Below are positions 1-10,258 of a stretch of 64,000 bases of DNA, piece by piece. Below the pieces are notes generated by a model. The model saw only the letters and a list, made by a program, of their open reading frames with translations. It was not told where the DNA came from and made no database searches. Positions within the stretch are counted from its first letter, which is position 1; each line of letters begins with the position of its first letter. The stretch comes from Plasmodiophora brassicae (taxonomy: Eukaryota; Endomyxa: Phytomyxea; Phytomyxea; Plasmodiophorida): positions 1,240,001-1,304,000 of the forward strand of contig CP145417.1 in the NCBI GenBank assembly GCA_036867785.1, read 5' to 3'. The position numbers were made by a program, and so were the translations under genes.

Positions 1-161
1 CTCCAGATATTCACATGCGCCAGAGATTCATGTGTCGAGATATGCGGGGATCGAGAGCACGCGATCACGTGCGCCGCTGATGGGAGAGCGGGGTACGGGA
101 TCGATGGTGGATAAACGGATTCGTCTATTGTGTCACCCGAGGCTTGACGGAAGACACTATA
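1..161 (+). repeat. 3' part of the 5' LTR of the chromovirus
   Basis: These 161 bases recur at 5842-6002. Only the end of this LTR lies in the window. Confidence 0.9.
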
Positions 162-218
162 GTGGCCACTACGTGTCGTACGTTGACTCTCCGTGAACGA
201 CACCGACGACGACACGAC

Positions 219-3200
219 ATGGAGCTGACAAGCAGCAGCAGCAGCGGCGGCTCGACAAGCGCTACCATCGTTACGAACGCCGATGCGAGCATCCTGCCCA
301 AGGCTAACAACCTTGACTCGACATCGATCCTGACGCTGCGCGAGGCGTACAACCGCTACGTCGCCATCTTCGAGGATCGGGAGGCGCAGCAGCCGCGGGG
401 GCGTCGACTTCGTCCGCAAGGCATCCGGCTGTGCTTCACCGCCGTGCAGTTGAAGGCCATTGCCGAAAATCACCTGGACCTGGACGACGGCGCCGAGGCG
501 TTGACTGACGAATTGCTGGACGGATGGATCCGAGACCAGGTCAACGCATTGCCCACCAGCCACGGGCTGCGTATTCAGGACATCGAGTCCAAGATCGCGG
601 ATGAGCTTTCGATGGATACCTCGATGTCGACCCTGCGAGATCAAATCGCGTCAATCCCGGACCAGCTGACGGCCATCCAGGACCGCCACGGTTGGAAGCT
701 GAGCGAGACCGCCGGAGGACGCAAGGCCATGGGGCGCCTGATCGCTGACTCGCTCCAGCCCGGCTACCTCCGCGGTCACGTACAGGCATGGGTCAAGGAG
801 GACAAGGCCGAACGTGAAGGCAATACCAGGGCGATCGTTCGCGAGGCGCAGGATTGGGCGAGGCACTTCGTCGCGATCGGACGCGCCCGCAACGCATCGA
901 TCAAGCGTCCTCGGAAGACGTGTTCCGAACTGCGACTCGCCGACAAGCAGAGCAAGCTGACTCCCGCTGCGACAACTTCAGGTGGACGCCGCGTACCAGC
1001 CCATCGCCCTGTGCCCGCCAACCGGCAATCGGGCCCACATCCAGTGACCGTGAACGCTCCCAAGCGCAACCGCGAACCGACTGCGACAAGTGACAGCAGC
1101 CAGATGACGGGGACGACTGATGGCAAGCGCGACTTCAAATGCTGGCACTGCTCTGGGCCACATAAGATGTCGATGTGCCCAGAGAAGCCGACGAGAGAAA
1201 GGCGCAATGAGCTCGCACGTCATCATCGGCCCGCAGGCGGACATCATCCCGATGGACGTCGACCGATTAAAGTCGCCAAAACTCGCGCCTACACTGGGAT
1301 CCAGCACGTGACACAGCAAGTAGAGATCGAGGGAAGGCGTATCCCTTATGTTCTAGACTCTGGCTGTGATGGGGGAAACCTCATACCTGAACACGTTGCG
1401 AATGAGTTGAAGGGCGCCACGTTCGAGGTTATCGAGCCCCGAGAAATCGCATCAGCCGACGACCAAGTCATTGCCGTCAGCACCCGCATCGTCACCGTTC
1501 CAGTGACGAAACTCGAAACCAAAGCTGGGAATCTCACCCTGTACCATGTTGCCTACTATGTCTGCGACGCTATTCCAGTCATCTTATTCGGCGACACACT
1601 ACTCTCTATGATCGGCATCAGTCCACGTCAGCAACTCGAGGACATGATCGCATCCGGCACCACCGAGTTTGATGCCAGACTATCTGGATGCGCCATGTTC
1701 GATGTGGAGTCGTTCGACGCCGTCAGTGAAATCGTTGCAAGGATGGCGACGTTGAGCGGCGACACGTATCAGGCGCCACATGTACACGATGCGGCGGAAC
1801 CTACCTCCAGTGATGTCGACTTAGGGCCGATCAACGTTCAAGAGATTGAGGCATCCCTCACCCGCCTGATACATCAAGCACGCCTCAACGGCATGTCTCG
1901 TCAAGGGGTTGCACGGCTACGACTCATCCTTCGACGACACGTCAACGAATTCCGCACACAGCTTGGTCAGGACGGTCCCGTCAACATCGAACCTATGATT
2001 ACCAAGCTTCAACCAGACGCCACGCCGTACCGATGCAGACCACGCTCCTACAACCCGAAGCAAAAGGAGTTCCTCGACGAGATGATCAAGATGCTGTTGG
2101 AAAACAATCTGGTCTACCTCAACATGAACTCCAGATGGGCGAGTCCCGTTCTTGTGGTCAAGAAACCGAACGGCAAGGGGTACCGCCTGTGCGTCGATCT
2201 GCGCCAGGTGAACTCGCGTACGGTACCAACTGCTTGGCCGATGCCCAACATCGAGGCGGCTAGTCGGAAGCTGGCTGGCATGACCTGCTTCTTCACGATC
2301 GATGCCCACAAGGGGTTCTGGCTCATGCCAATTGCGAAGGAATGCCAGGAGATCTTCTCGTTTATGACCGACGACGGCGTCTACACGCCTACCAGGAGCA
2401 TTCAGGGCGCGACCAACTCTGCCTTGCAGTTCCAGGCGCGGATCGGGAAGATCTTCGACGACATGAAGGATCACCTCTTGATATGGATCGACGACCTGCT
2501 GGGATTCGCCAAAACGGAAGACATTCTACTGCATCAGCTTGCACGTGTCTTGGAGCGAGCGCGCGAACGCAACTTGAAGTTCAACCCGGACAAATGCGTC
2601 CTATTCGCTCGAGAGCTGAAGTGGTGTGGGCGCATCTACTCTCGTGATGGAATCCGACACGATCCCGAACGAATCGAGGCGCTGACCAGCATGCCGCGTC
2701 CTAACACTTTCAAAGAGCTACAGCAGTTCATCTGGGCGGCCAACTGGATGCGTACCAGTGTTCCCGGTTACGCGTACATCATCGCCCCGCTCCAGGAGCT
2801 CACGGACAAGGCGAACGAGGAGATGAAGAGAATCCAGTCTTCGTCACCTTCGTCGATTCGGTTACATGATCTTGGATGGACAGACCGGCACAGCAAGGCC
2901 TTCGAGGACATACGCTTTGCGCTGATCCAGCACGTCCAGCTCGCGTACCCGAAGTCTGATCACCAGACATGCTTGTTCACGGACGCCAGTGACCTAGCAT
3001 GGGCTGCGGTCATTACCCAGATTCCGAGGGAGGATATCGACCTACCAGTTCATGAACAACGACACGAACCACTTGCTTTCTACGGCAAGCGGTTCTCTGG
3101 CGCTGAGTTGCGATGGTCAACACCGGAGAAGGAGGCAGCCGCCATCATCAAGGCGACTGAACGTGGTGACTTCCTTCTGCAGACGTCGCGTGAATTCCTC

Positions 3201-5024
3201 ATGTTCTGCGACCACCGGAACCTCACGTTCATCTTCGCGAAGGACGCTGAGATGAAGAAGCACACCGCTCAGAAAATCGAGCGCTGGGCGCTACATCTCC
3301 AAGGGTTTGATTACCGTACCAAGGAGATCTCCGGCACTGCCAACGTCTGGGCCGACCTTTTATCTCGATGGGGCGCAGGACGAATCGCACTGGCGTGCCG
3401 GGCAACGCGCATCTTGCAGATGGACGATCTTCGCGTAACGCCGATGACGCATCCCGATTTCCAATGGCCGACTGAGACCGAAATTCGCGAATCGCAAAGG
3501 CTATTGTCGCGTGAAGAGAAAATCGAGGACGGCGTGTTCTTCGATGATGACGCTCGTTTGTGGAAGTCGAAAACGAACGCCGTTCTGATCCCGATTCACA
3601 ACGACTGCACCAGCTTGCGCCTACGCATCATGATCATTGGTCATTGTGCCAGTGCTGCTCATCGCGCGTACGACGTTACCAAGGAGGCAATCACAACGCG
3701 ATTCGCTTGGCCGGGCATGGACAAGGACATTCAGCAGATGTGCCAGCAGTGTCTTCATTGCATCACGACGCGGGGAGGAGCGAAGGTTCCGCGTCCGCTT
3801 GGAGAAGCGTTGCATGGCCACATTCCATTCGAGGTCCTGCACATGGATTACTTGTACGTCGAACCAGTTCGAGGAACCGATCATTCTTACAAGTACATCC
3901 TCGTGATGAAGGACGACTTCAGTGGTCTCGTCCGATTGATTCCATGCGCCGATGCGACCAGCCGAGTTGCGGCAGAGGCACTATTCCAATGGATTGCCGA
4001 CTTCAAAACACCACAATATCTTGTCACCGATGGCGGATCTCACTTTACCGCCGAACTCATCAAGGAGCTGACCAGGCTGCGAGACGTCGAGCATCATATA
4101 ACGTTGGCGTACTGTCCATGGGCAAACGGGACTGTTGAACGCGCCAATCGCACTATCGTTGGCATCCTACGAAGCGTTCTGAGTGAGGGGCAGATCAGCA
4201 CGCACAGCTGGCCCTACCTCTGCCCATTGGTGCAACACGCCATCAACCATTCGCCGAGCACACGCCTCGGAGGTTTCGCGCCGTTCACGGTCGTCACCAA
4301 GTTGAAACCCGAGCACCCTCTGGACAGCATCTGGGATCCGGCATGCAATCAGCTGCGGCCGATCTCTCCGGGATGGGTGGCGACGTACCTGTCAGCACTG
4401 CAGACCGTTATGGACGAACTCCATAAGGTCGTCGATGAAGCCAGGGAGGCGAGGCACGCGTCCAATGTACGGCAACGCTCGCGACACGTGAGGAAGGCCC
4501 AATGCGAGTCGTTCATCCCGGGCGACTACGTCTTGAACGCGAAGCCCGTCCCCGGACCCGCACAGAAGTTGATTGCGCAGTGGCGCGGCCCCTACCGAGT
4601 TGTTCAACGCGTCAATGACCAGGTCTACGAACTCGAAGACCTGTTGACTGCACGGCGCTTCCAAGCACACACGCAACGCATCCGCCGCTATGCGGACGCC
4701 GATCTCAACATCACCACCGAAATCAAGCAGCACCTTGAGCGGCTTGACCAGCAGTTCCACGTTGACGACCTTCTCGATTGTCGTCTCGATCGCGAAACTC
4801 AGGAGTTGCAGATCAAAGTCGCTTGGTCCGGCTTCGACCCATCTGAGGCTACTTGGGAGCCTGCAGCACTTATCGCCGAAGATGTACCGCAGCTTGTGGA
4901 ACAACTTATTCGGAAACTGGGCGACACTCATGCACACGTTGATGCATTGAGGCAATTGATTCCGGCGCCGAAACGCTCTCGCACTCGGAATGCAACATCG
5001 CATCGAAAGAAGCGACGATCTTAA
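219..5024 (+). CDS. Ty3/gypsy gag-pol polyprotein with C-terminal chromodomain
   Basis: One frame of about 1,600 residues; the first ATG is at 219. In order it holds a gag-like region, a CCHC zinc knuckle near 1140-1180, an aspartic-protease region near 1350, reverse transcriptase about 2030-2640, RNase H about 2960-3370, a zinc-binding plus catalytic integrase region about 3640-4300, and a chromodomain about 4750-4910. Gag and pol are fused in one frame, as in several chromovirus lineages. The chromodomain is thought to guide integration to particular chromatin. It looks whole and its coding sequence shows no sign of decay. Confidence 0.93.
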   Translation: MELTSSSSSGGSTSATIVTNADASILPKANNLDSTSILTLREAYNRYVAIFEDREAQQPRGRRLRPQGIRLCFTAVQLKAIAENHLDLDDGAEALTDELLDGWIRDQVNALPTSHGLRIQDIESKIADELSMDTSMSTLRDQIASIPDQLTAIQDRHGWKLSETAGGRKAMGRLIADSLQPGYLRGHVQAWVKEDKAEREGNTRAIVREAQDWARHFVAIGRARNASIKRPRKTCSELRLADKQSKLTPAATTSGGRRVPAHRPVPANRQSGPHPVTVNAPKRNREPTATSDSSQMTGTTDGKRDFKCWHCSGPHKMSMCPEKPTRERRNELARHHRPAGGHHPDGRRPIKVAKTRAYTGIQHVTQQVEIEGRRIPYVLDSGCDGGNLIPEHVANELKGATFEVIEPREIASADDQVIAVSTRIVTVPVTKLETKAGNLTLYHVAYYVCDAIPVILFGDTLLSMIGISPRQQLEDMIASGTTEFDARLSGCAMFDVESFDAVSEIVARMATLSGDTYQAPHVHDAAEPTSSDVDLGPINVQEIEASLTRLIHQARLNGMSRQGVARLRLILRRHVNEFRTQLGQDGPVNIEPMITKLQPDATPYRCRPRSYNPKQKEFLDEMIKMLLENNLVYLNMNSRWASPVLVVKKPNGKGYRLCVDLRQVNSRTVPTAWPMPNIEAASRKLAGMTCFFTIDAHKGFWLMPIAKECQEIFSFMTDDGVYTPTRSIQGATNSALQFQARIGKIFDDMKDHLLIWIDDLLGFAKTEDILLHQLARVLERARERNLKFNPDKCVLFARELKWCGRIYSRDGIRHDPERIEALTSMPRPNTFKELQQFIWAANWMRTSVPGYAYIIAPLQELTDKANEEMKRIQSSSPSSIRLHDLGWTDRHSKAFEDIRFALIQHVQLAYPKSDHQTCLFTDASDLAWAAVITQIPREDIDLPVHEQRHEPLAFYGKRFSGAELRWSTPEKEAAAIIKATERGDFLLQTSREFLMFCDHRNLTFIFAKDAEMKKHTAQKIERWALHLQGFDYRTKEISGTANVWADLLSRWGAGRIALACRATRILQMDDLRVTPMTHPDFQWPTETEIRESQRLLSREEKIEDGVFFDDDARLWKSKTNAVLIPIHNDCTSLRLRIMIIGHCASAAHRAYDVTKEAITTRFAWPGMDKDIQQMCQQCLHCITTRGGAKVPRPLGEALHGHIPFEVLHMDYLYVEPVRGTDHSYKYILVMKDDFSGLVRLIPCADATSRVAAEALFQWIADFKTPQYLVTDGGSHFTAELIKELTRLRDVEHHITLAYCPWANGTVERANRTIVGILRSVLSEGQISTHSWPYLCPLVQHAINHSPSTRLGGFAPFTVVTKLKPEHPLDSIWDPACNQLRPISPGWVATYLSALQTVMDELHKVVDEAREARHASNVRQRSRHVRKAQCESFIPGDYVLNAKPVPGPAQKLIAQWRGPYRVVQRVNDQVYELEDLLTARRFQAHTQRIRRYADADLNITTEIKQHLERLDQQFHVDDLLDCRLDRETQELQIKVAWSGFDPSEATWEPAALIAEDVPQLVEQLIRKLGDTHAHVDALRQLIPAPKRSRTRNATSHRKKRRS

Positions 5025-5154
5025 CCTGTACCATCACTTTGAATTAATCTCGATACCGTATCTGTTCGCGGGTGGACGATACGATGATGATCATGATCAT
5101 GGATTGGTCTCTCATGACAATCCAACCTGGTTGACGGCAACGTAACCATGGTTC

Positions 5155-5310
5155 GACTTGGCTGGTTGCTTTGGGCACCACGGTCGGTTTGACTTGGCTG
5201 GTTGCTCGGTGCACCACGGTCAAAGTTCGGTTCGACTTGGCTGGTTGCCCACGGGACCACGGTCGATTTGACCTGGCTGGTTGCCATGTGCACCACGGTC
5301 AATGTTGTTC
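5155..5310 (+). repeat. short imperfect tandem repeats in the element's 3' non-coding part
   Basis: About four copies of a unit of roughly 35-40 nt, each starting with a GACTTGGCTGGTTGC-like core and ending with CACCACGGTC. They lie between the polyprotein stop and the recognised LTR end, so they may be LTR promoter repeats or 3' untranslated repeats. The rest of 5311-5841 holds no gene I can see. Confidence 0.7.
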
Positions 5311-5841
5311 GATGGACTACGTGCTGTCCATCTCGCGAGGCATTCGGCAGCATCTATTAAGTTCCTCTTCACCGCAGGATTGACTCTGTCAGGGAGTACT
5401 GATGTCGAGGCTCCTGTTGCGCTGGGGGTCCACCCATGGGGGTCGGCCGCTGAGCTAGGTGAATGACACTTTCTAGATGTATATGGACCGGGCTCCACCC
5501 ATGGGGGTCGAGCGCACCATTGCTGATGTCGTCGTTTGCTACTTTGCACTCGGTCAAGGTACCTGAGGTTCTTTGATACGCTAAATCGTGTATGCATAGG
5601 TGGAAGACGGTCTCGAAGAGGGTGTCCGTAAATGGATTTTCCACCGATTTGTCCCATGGGGTTACAAGGTGGTTTTTAGTGAGTAGTGGGTGTTCTGCAC
5701 TCGAGTCTCACACTACCCTGCGTCTTCGTCCGTCATTCTCCTCTCGACTGCTCCTCTGACTCCGGTTCTGAGTTCGGGAAAAGGCAGTGTAGTCCGGGGT
5801 CCTATATTTAGCTCCTCATCACCTACGTCAGCATCAGCATC

Positions 5842-6002
5842 CTCCAGATATTCACATGCGCCAGAGATTCATGTGTCGAGATATGCGGGGATCGAGAGCA
5901 CGCGATCACGTGCGCCGCTGATGGGAGAGCGGGGTACGGGATCGATGGTGGATAAACGGATTCGTCTATTGTGTCACCCGAGGCTTGACGGAAGACACTA
6001 TA
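5842..6002 (+). repeat. end of the 3' LTR of the chromovirus
   Basis: This is the matching copy of positions 1-161. The full LTR must extend further left, somewhere between 5025 and 5842, but its first base cannot be set without the missing 5' copy. Confidence 0.88.
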
Positions 6003-6132
6003 CCAATCAATCTGGGGTCACCTGTCGTACGAGTGGTTCTCGAACACGGGAATGTTTTCATTGCAAGAAATGTATAACGGGTAATGTGCCAGCCACGCTA
6101 TGCAGCGTTTAACGCTCGCTCGTGCCTGTCAG

Positions 6133-7871
6133 GGACCTAGGTCGAAACAATATCGATTCGGTCTCAGAGCGAGCATTTACCGGGTTCAACAACCTGGCTT
6201 TACTGTAACTGGCCACATGCTTGATCCTAAACACATCTGTAATTATAGCCGTTTCACAGGTGGTTGGAGAGGAACCAGATTCAGCTGATTGAAAAAGGCG
6301 CCTTCATCGGTCTGTCGTCACTGGCCACACTGTACGGCCGATAGTTTTCTGCTCCAGCAAACCGTCCGCTGAGTTCTGCTAAGGTCCCTGGGAGGCAATC
6401 AGGTTCGAGCCCTGGAAGATGGCATGTTCGATGGGCTATCATCGCTCGCCAAACTGTATGCAGTTATTGCTTGATGCGACAAGAAAGTCCAGTAATCATT
6501 GTGACTCGCATAGATTGTTGGAAGATAACACCATCGAGTGGATCGAGAATTCAGCCTTCGATGGGTTGTGCTCGCTCGCGATCCTGTAAGTCTCACTTTT
6601 AGACAGTCCGATACTTCAAACTGAAATGCGGCTACGAATTAAAGGCGGCTGGACAACAATCAGCTTGAGCGGCTCGAGGCCGGCATGTTCAATAGGCTGT
6701 CGTCATTGACCAAGCTGTAAGGGTTACGATCGGCTGCTCCGTCGAAGGCCGTCATCTCAGTTCACCACAGACGGCTGGATAGCAACCGGATCCGGACGAT
6801 TGAGACGGGCTCTTTCGATGGGATGTCGTCGCTTGTCGAACTGTACCTCTGATTGGATTCCGTTCAACGCTGCCCGCTGACTTTTGCACAGCTGGCTGTA
6901 TCGCAACGAGATCAACGTGATTAAGAAGGGGACGTTCAACGGTTTGCCATCTCTATCGAACCTGTATCGCTGCCGCCGTATTGTATGTATGCGATTGTCT
7001 AATATCGGTTTGCACAGGTTTATGTTCGACAACCTGGTCGAGACAATTGAAGAAGGCGCGTTTAATGAGTTGCCATCGTTAACCGTCCTGTATGGATCGC
7101 AGTTTGATGAACTCTGCGATCGTCTGAGCGACGTTTGAGCAGTTGTTTGGAGAACAACCGGATACAGTCGATTAATGCGGGTGTATTCGATCACCTTTCA
7201 TCACTGACCGACATGTATTTCTTCGATTTTTATCCACGTGGCTGGTCTGATATCTGGATAGGTGGTTGTCAGGCAACCGGATCAGTTCGATTGAGAAGGG
7301 CGCCTTCAGTGGGATGTCGTCTCTCATTGCACTGTATGGCGAACTGCTGAAGATATATGCCCAACGCTGAGTGGACTATTGCACAGCTGGCTAGCCCACA
7401 ACGAGATTTACGCGATTGAAAAGGGCGTTTTCAACGGCCTAACGTCTCTGCTCAAACTTTACGTATCAACGTCAACCAAGCACACGTCGCCTGACTTCTT
7501 TCCAGTCGACTGAGCTTCAACGATATCCGTTGGATCAACGAGGGAACGTTCGATGGGTTGCCGTCGCTCACCGACCTGTATGGGGTTCGCCCGCCGTCAA
7601 CACTTCTGCGATCGCACTGAACTCCCGACCAGATCTTTGGAGGCCAATAAGATTTACTCGATAGACCGCGACGCGTTCGACGGTTTATATTCTCTACAGA
7701 CGCTGTACGTAACGCCATCTCGTGCATACATCGGGGAATCGCTGACTTCCCGGGAACAGCGTGCTAACAGGGAATCCCGTTTGTGACTCGATTCTGGCCG
7801 CGCGTGGCCCGTCTTTGCGGGCGCAGAAACGGTATTGGGGATTACCAAGCAACGTTGCAGTGCAGTGCTGA
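6133..7871 (+). CDS. secreted LRR protein, 13 repeats in 13 exons of 72 nt, 5' end not found
   Basis: Thirteen leucine-rich repeats of 24 residues (for example RLDSNRIRTIETGSFDGM) are each encoded by one 72-nt exon. Introns are about 40-60 nt, all in phase 2 between the last Leu and the next repeat, and most begin GTAC/GTAT. The first exon is 6133-6204 and the last LRR exon 7633-7704. The final exon, 7760-7871, gives a cap with GNPVCDS that resembles an LRR C-terminal domain, then a stop. No membrane helix follows, so the protein is probably secreted or extracellular. The signal peptide and N-terminal cap are not found, and the chromovirus ends 130 bp upstream. One repeat exon, ending at 7458, has TT where the donor GT should be; the next GT (7463) would shift the frame, so the gene may be decaying or may skip that exon. 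Confidence 0.75.
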
Positions 7872-8364
7872 ACGCGTACAACGCTGAACCATATTCTAAA
7901 GATACGATTTCCTTGTTTCTTGCATTCTGCGAGGCGCGCGTGAGAGAAACGCGTGCCGGTTGCCCGATGTTGTATGCCCCTGGAAACGACGTCTCTCGAA
8001 ACGGTAGTCGAGTGACTGTGAATTGCGGGCTCACCGCCAACGCTATCGCCCAACCGTTCGATATCGTATGCGGCTCGATTTGGAGTTGGCAGGATACTAC
8101 TGAGTATGACGATGCCGAAACGGCATCCCAACAGTTGGAATCGGTGTACACAACGCGGAGCGTACCGCTTCCGCTCGACGTCCTGGACCTGCACCGCTTC
8201 CGCTCGACGTCCTGGATCTTGAACTTAGCGCACTTGGCCACAGCACACGCGCCATGGCGCGTGTGCTGTCACGGACAGGCCGGCGGGCAGTCCCGCACCT
8301 CGCGACTGCCCGCGGACACCGCCGTTCCGCACCCGTCGATCGTCACTCTGCGTCACGGTAGACC
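7872..8364. other. gap between LRR gene and next gene; short direct repeat
   Basis: No convincing gene. A 29-nt unit beginning CCGCTTCCGCTCGACGTCC occurs twice in tandem at about 8165-8222. The stretch is probably the 3' flank of the LRR gene plus the promoter of the gene at 8365. Confidence 0.5.
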
Positions 8365-9819
8365 ATGAGCGATCTCCCGCCCCCTGTCATCTGGTACCCG
8401 CCGCCTGACGTGCAGCAACCCGGCATCGACGCCGAGGACGATGACGCCAAGGACGACACGACATCAATTGCGTCCGACTCGTCCGACGAGGACCGCGCGC
8501 TTGCCATGGCTCCCGAAGACCATCTGCGGCGAAACTTGCAGAACCTGCAGCTGGCACGCGCGTCGTCGTCGTCGTGGTCGCTGCATCCTCTGCCCGCGCA
8601 TCGCGCGCATGTCGTGAAACCGCCGGCGTCGCGGATCCCGGCCAGCGTCCTGCACCCTGCGGGGATTCGGGCCATGCGCTTCGCTGCCATGGAATCTATG
8701 GAGGAGCTGGCGCCATACCTGGAGGGTTGCCACACGTTGCCGCCCGATTTTGTCGAACGCATCGATCGAGTGATTCAGCAGCCAGCTGTTGTGGAGCAGC
8801 ACCGTTCATTTTACGACCTGCCGCTCAACGTTGCAGAGAGCCAAATCGAGGACGTCTTCAATAACTTGGTCGCAGCCCTGGTGTTTGCGCTTGACGTCCA
8901 CGTGCCACCAGTCGGCAGAGCTCTGCCCTGGTCCGTCGGCGGCCTGCTGGCCGACCACTTGCTCAGCGTTCATGGTCGGACAGACCTGTATTGGGTCGAC
9001 CATGCCGGCCAGTACTTGGTGAAAACCGAGTTCAAGACGGCACGATCGTTCGCGCGTCAACGGCTCTGGTATCGTCGTTCGCGGGGCAGCCAGGTTCTCG
9101 GCGCGCTCTATTCCATCGGCGGATCGCACCGCAGCAGACTGGACCGCGCGCCGACCCTGCTTCTCACGCAGCAGCAATTCAAGCTGTTCGTCGAGACGCG
9201 CGAATGCGACGGCATCGCCACGATGCCGGAACAGCACTGCATGGGGTCGACCGCGCATCCCATATTTCTGAAGGTGCTGGCCTTGTGCCTGCTCGTGGCG
9301 GCACCCCGTACTCCCGAACCGCCGGCGCCAACCCTCTGCGAGTCGTTCAAGTTACCGCTTCCGGTTGGCAGGCACCGGCCGTCACCGGAGCGCTCGCCAC
9401 CGCCGCCGTCGAAAAGGCACGGCTACCGGCGCCGAGACTTGATCATGGCGCCGCTCCGCCCGTCGGATGACGCTGGCCAGTGTGCCGCGGTCCCGCTTTT
9501 CTCCTCATCAGCATTGCCGTCGTTGTCCTCCTTCTCGTCGTCATCGCAACGTGCCGCCGTCGATGTCGACGATGCGAACGGAAATGGCGCCACGAACAAG
9601 CAAGGTAGTAGCGTCGCCCAGGACAAAGAGCACATCGACCTGTGGTCTGCCATCGATGCCGATGCGGCGATCGTCGACGCGGGCCGGAGCCGCGTGCCGT
9701 TCGGCGACAGGTTTGTCGAAGTTTGGCGCCTTCCGCGCCACGTTGCTGAAGAGCTGGCGCGCGAACCTGCCGACTCTGAGAGCAGCCTTTCGTCTGACGA
9801 TGAGTCCGACTTGGAATGA
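8365..9819 (+). CDS. hypothetical protein with possible PD-(D/E)XK nuclease-like core
   Basis: A single exon of 484 residues. The N-terminal 60 residues are acidic and Ser/Asp rich. A folded part spans about residues 90-320. Around residues 205-228 it contains GRTDLYW followed by YLVKTEFKTA, a D...ExK arrangement like the active site of the PD-(D/E)XK nuclease superfamily. The C-terminal third is low complexity (Pro, Ser, Asp) and ends in an acidic Ser-rich tail. Similar layouts, with long disordered flanks around an REase-like core, are known in eukaryotic effector-like and retrotransposon-hotspot families. The nuclease call is inference from motif spacing only; no relative is recognised with confidence. 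Confidence 0.5.
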   Translation: MSDLPPPVIWYPPPDVQQPGIDAEDDDAKDDTTSIASDSSDEDRALAMAPEDHLRRNLQNLQLARASSSSWSLHPLPAHRAHVVKPPASRIPASVLHPAGIRAMRFAAMESMEELAPYLEGCHTLPPDFVERIDRVIQQPAVVEQHRSFYDLPLNVAESQIEDVFNNLVAALVFALDVHVPPVGRALPWSVGGLLADHLLSVHGRTDLYWVDHAGQYLVKTEFKTARSFARQRLWYRRSRGSQVLGALYSIGGSHRSRLDRAPTLLLTQQQFKLFVETRECDGIATMPEQHCMGSTAHPIFLKVLALCLLVAAPRTPEPPAPTLCESFKLPLPVGRHRPSPERSPPPPSKRHGYRRRDLIMAPLRPSDDAGQCAAVPLFSSSALPSLSSFSSSSQRAAVDVDDANGNGATNKQGSSVAQDKEHIDLWSAIDADAAIVDAGRSRVPFGDRFVEVWRLPRHVAEELAREPADSESSLSSDDESDLE

Positions 9820-10258
9820 ATCCGCGCCGATCATGGTCAGCGTAGTCTCATTTCAAACCTCAAATTAGGCGCACTGCGGATACATCCCGTCAGTGATGTA
9901 CATATCGACGTCGTTGTCTTCTGTGCGCGCTACATTCACGATAGAGCAGCCATATATAAATATATATATCATCAATGCACACGATCCTTTTCGTGCGTTG
10001 AAGGCACAACCACGAGGGCCGTCTGTCGATCGCTGTCGTGCTCGAATACCAACTGTGTGCGACGTACGGCCAGGTACATGACAAGATATTGCGGCAACGC
10101 CGGCAGCTGTTGCTGACGACGACATCCTTCGGCAGCCATTCACATCCTTTTGCCTGGCGGTTGACGTCGCGTTCTGCCTGCAGTACGGCTCTTGGTACCC
10201 CTGCATTGCGAGAAGGGAGTCATGACATAGCCTGACGTACATCTGTTTAGACGTTTAA
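9820..10258. other. intergenic region between two converging genes, AT-rich core
   Basis: It lies between the stop codons of two genes that point at each other. It contains a simple AT block (TATATAAATATATATATC) near 9952-9970. Small reading frames are present but none is convincing. Confidence 0.5.

Larger units (their letters stand above)
1..6002 (+). mobile_element. Ty3/gypsy LTR retrotransposon with chromodomain (chromovirus), left end cut by window
   Basis: The element has a 3' LTR ending near 6002 and the last 161 bases of the 5' LTR at the window start. Its single long gag-pol frame carries zinc knuckle, protease, reverse transcriptase, RNase H, integrase and chromodomain in Ty3/gypsy order. 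The coding part looks whole, with no breaks seen. The 161 bases of 5' LTR match the end of the 3' LTR without a difference by eye, so the insertion looks young. The start of the 3' LTR and the target-site duplication cannot be fixed because the left end lies outside the window. Confidence 0.93.

Noticed and set aside
6387-6430. tRNA-like T-loop sequence GGTTCGAGCC
   Set aside because: It lies inside an LRR exon and no cloverleaf can be drawn around it.
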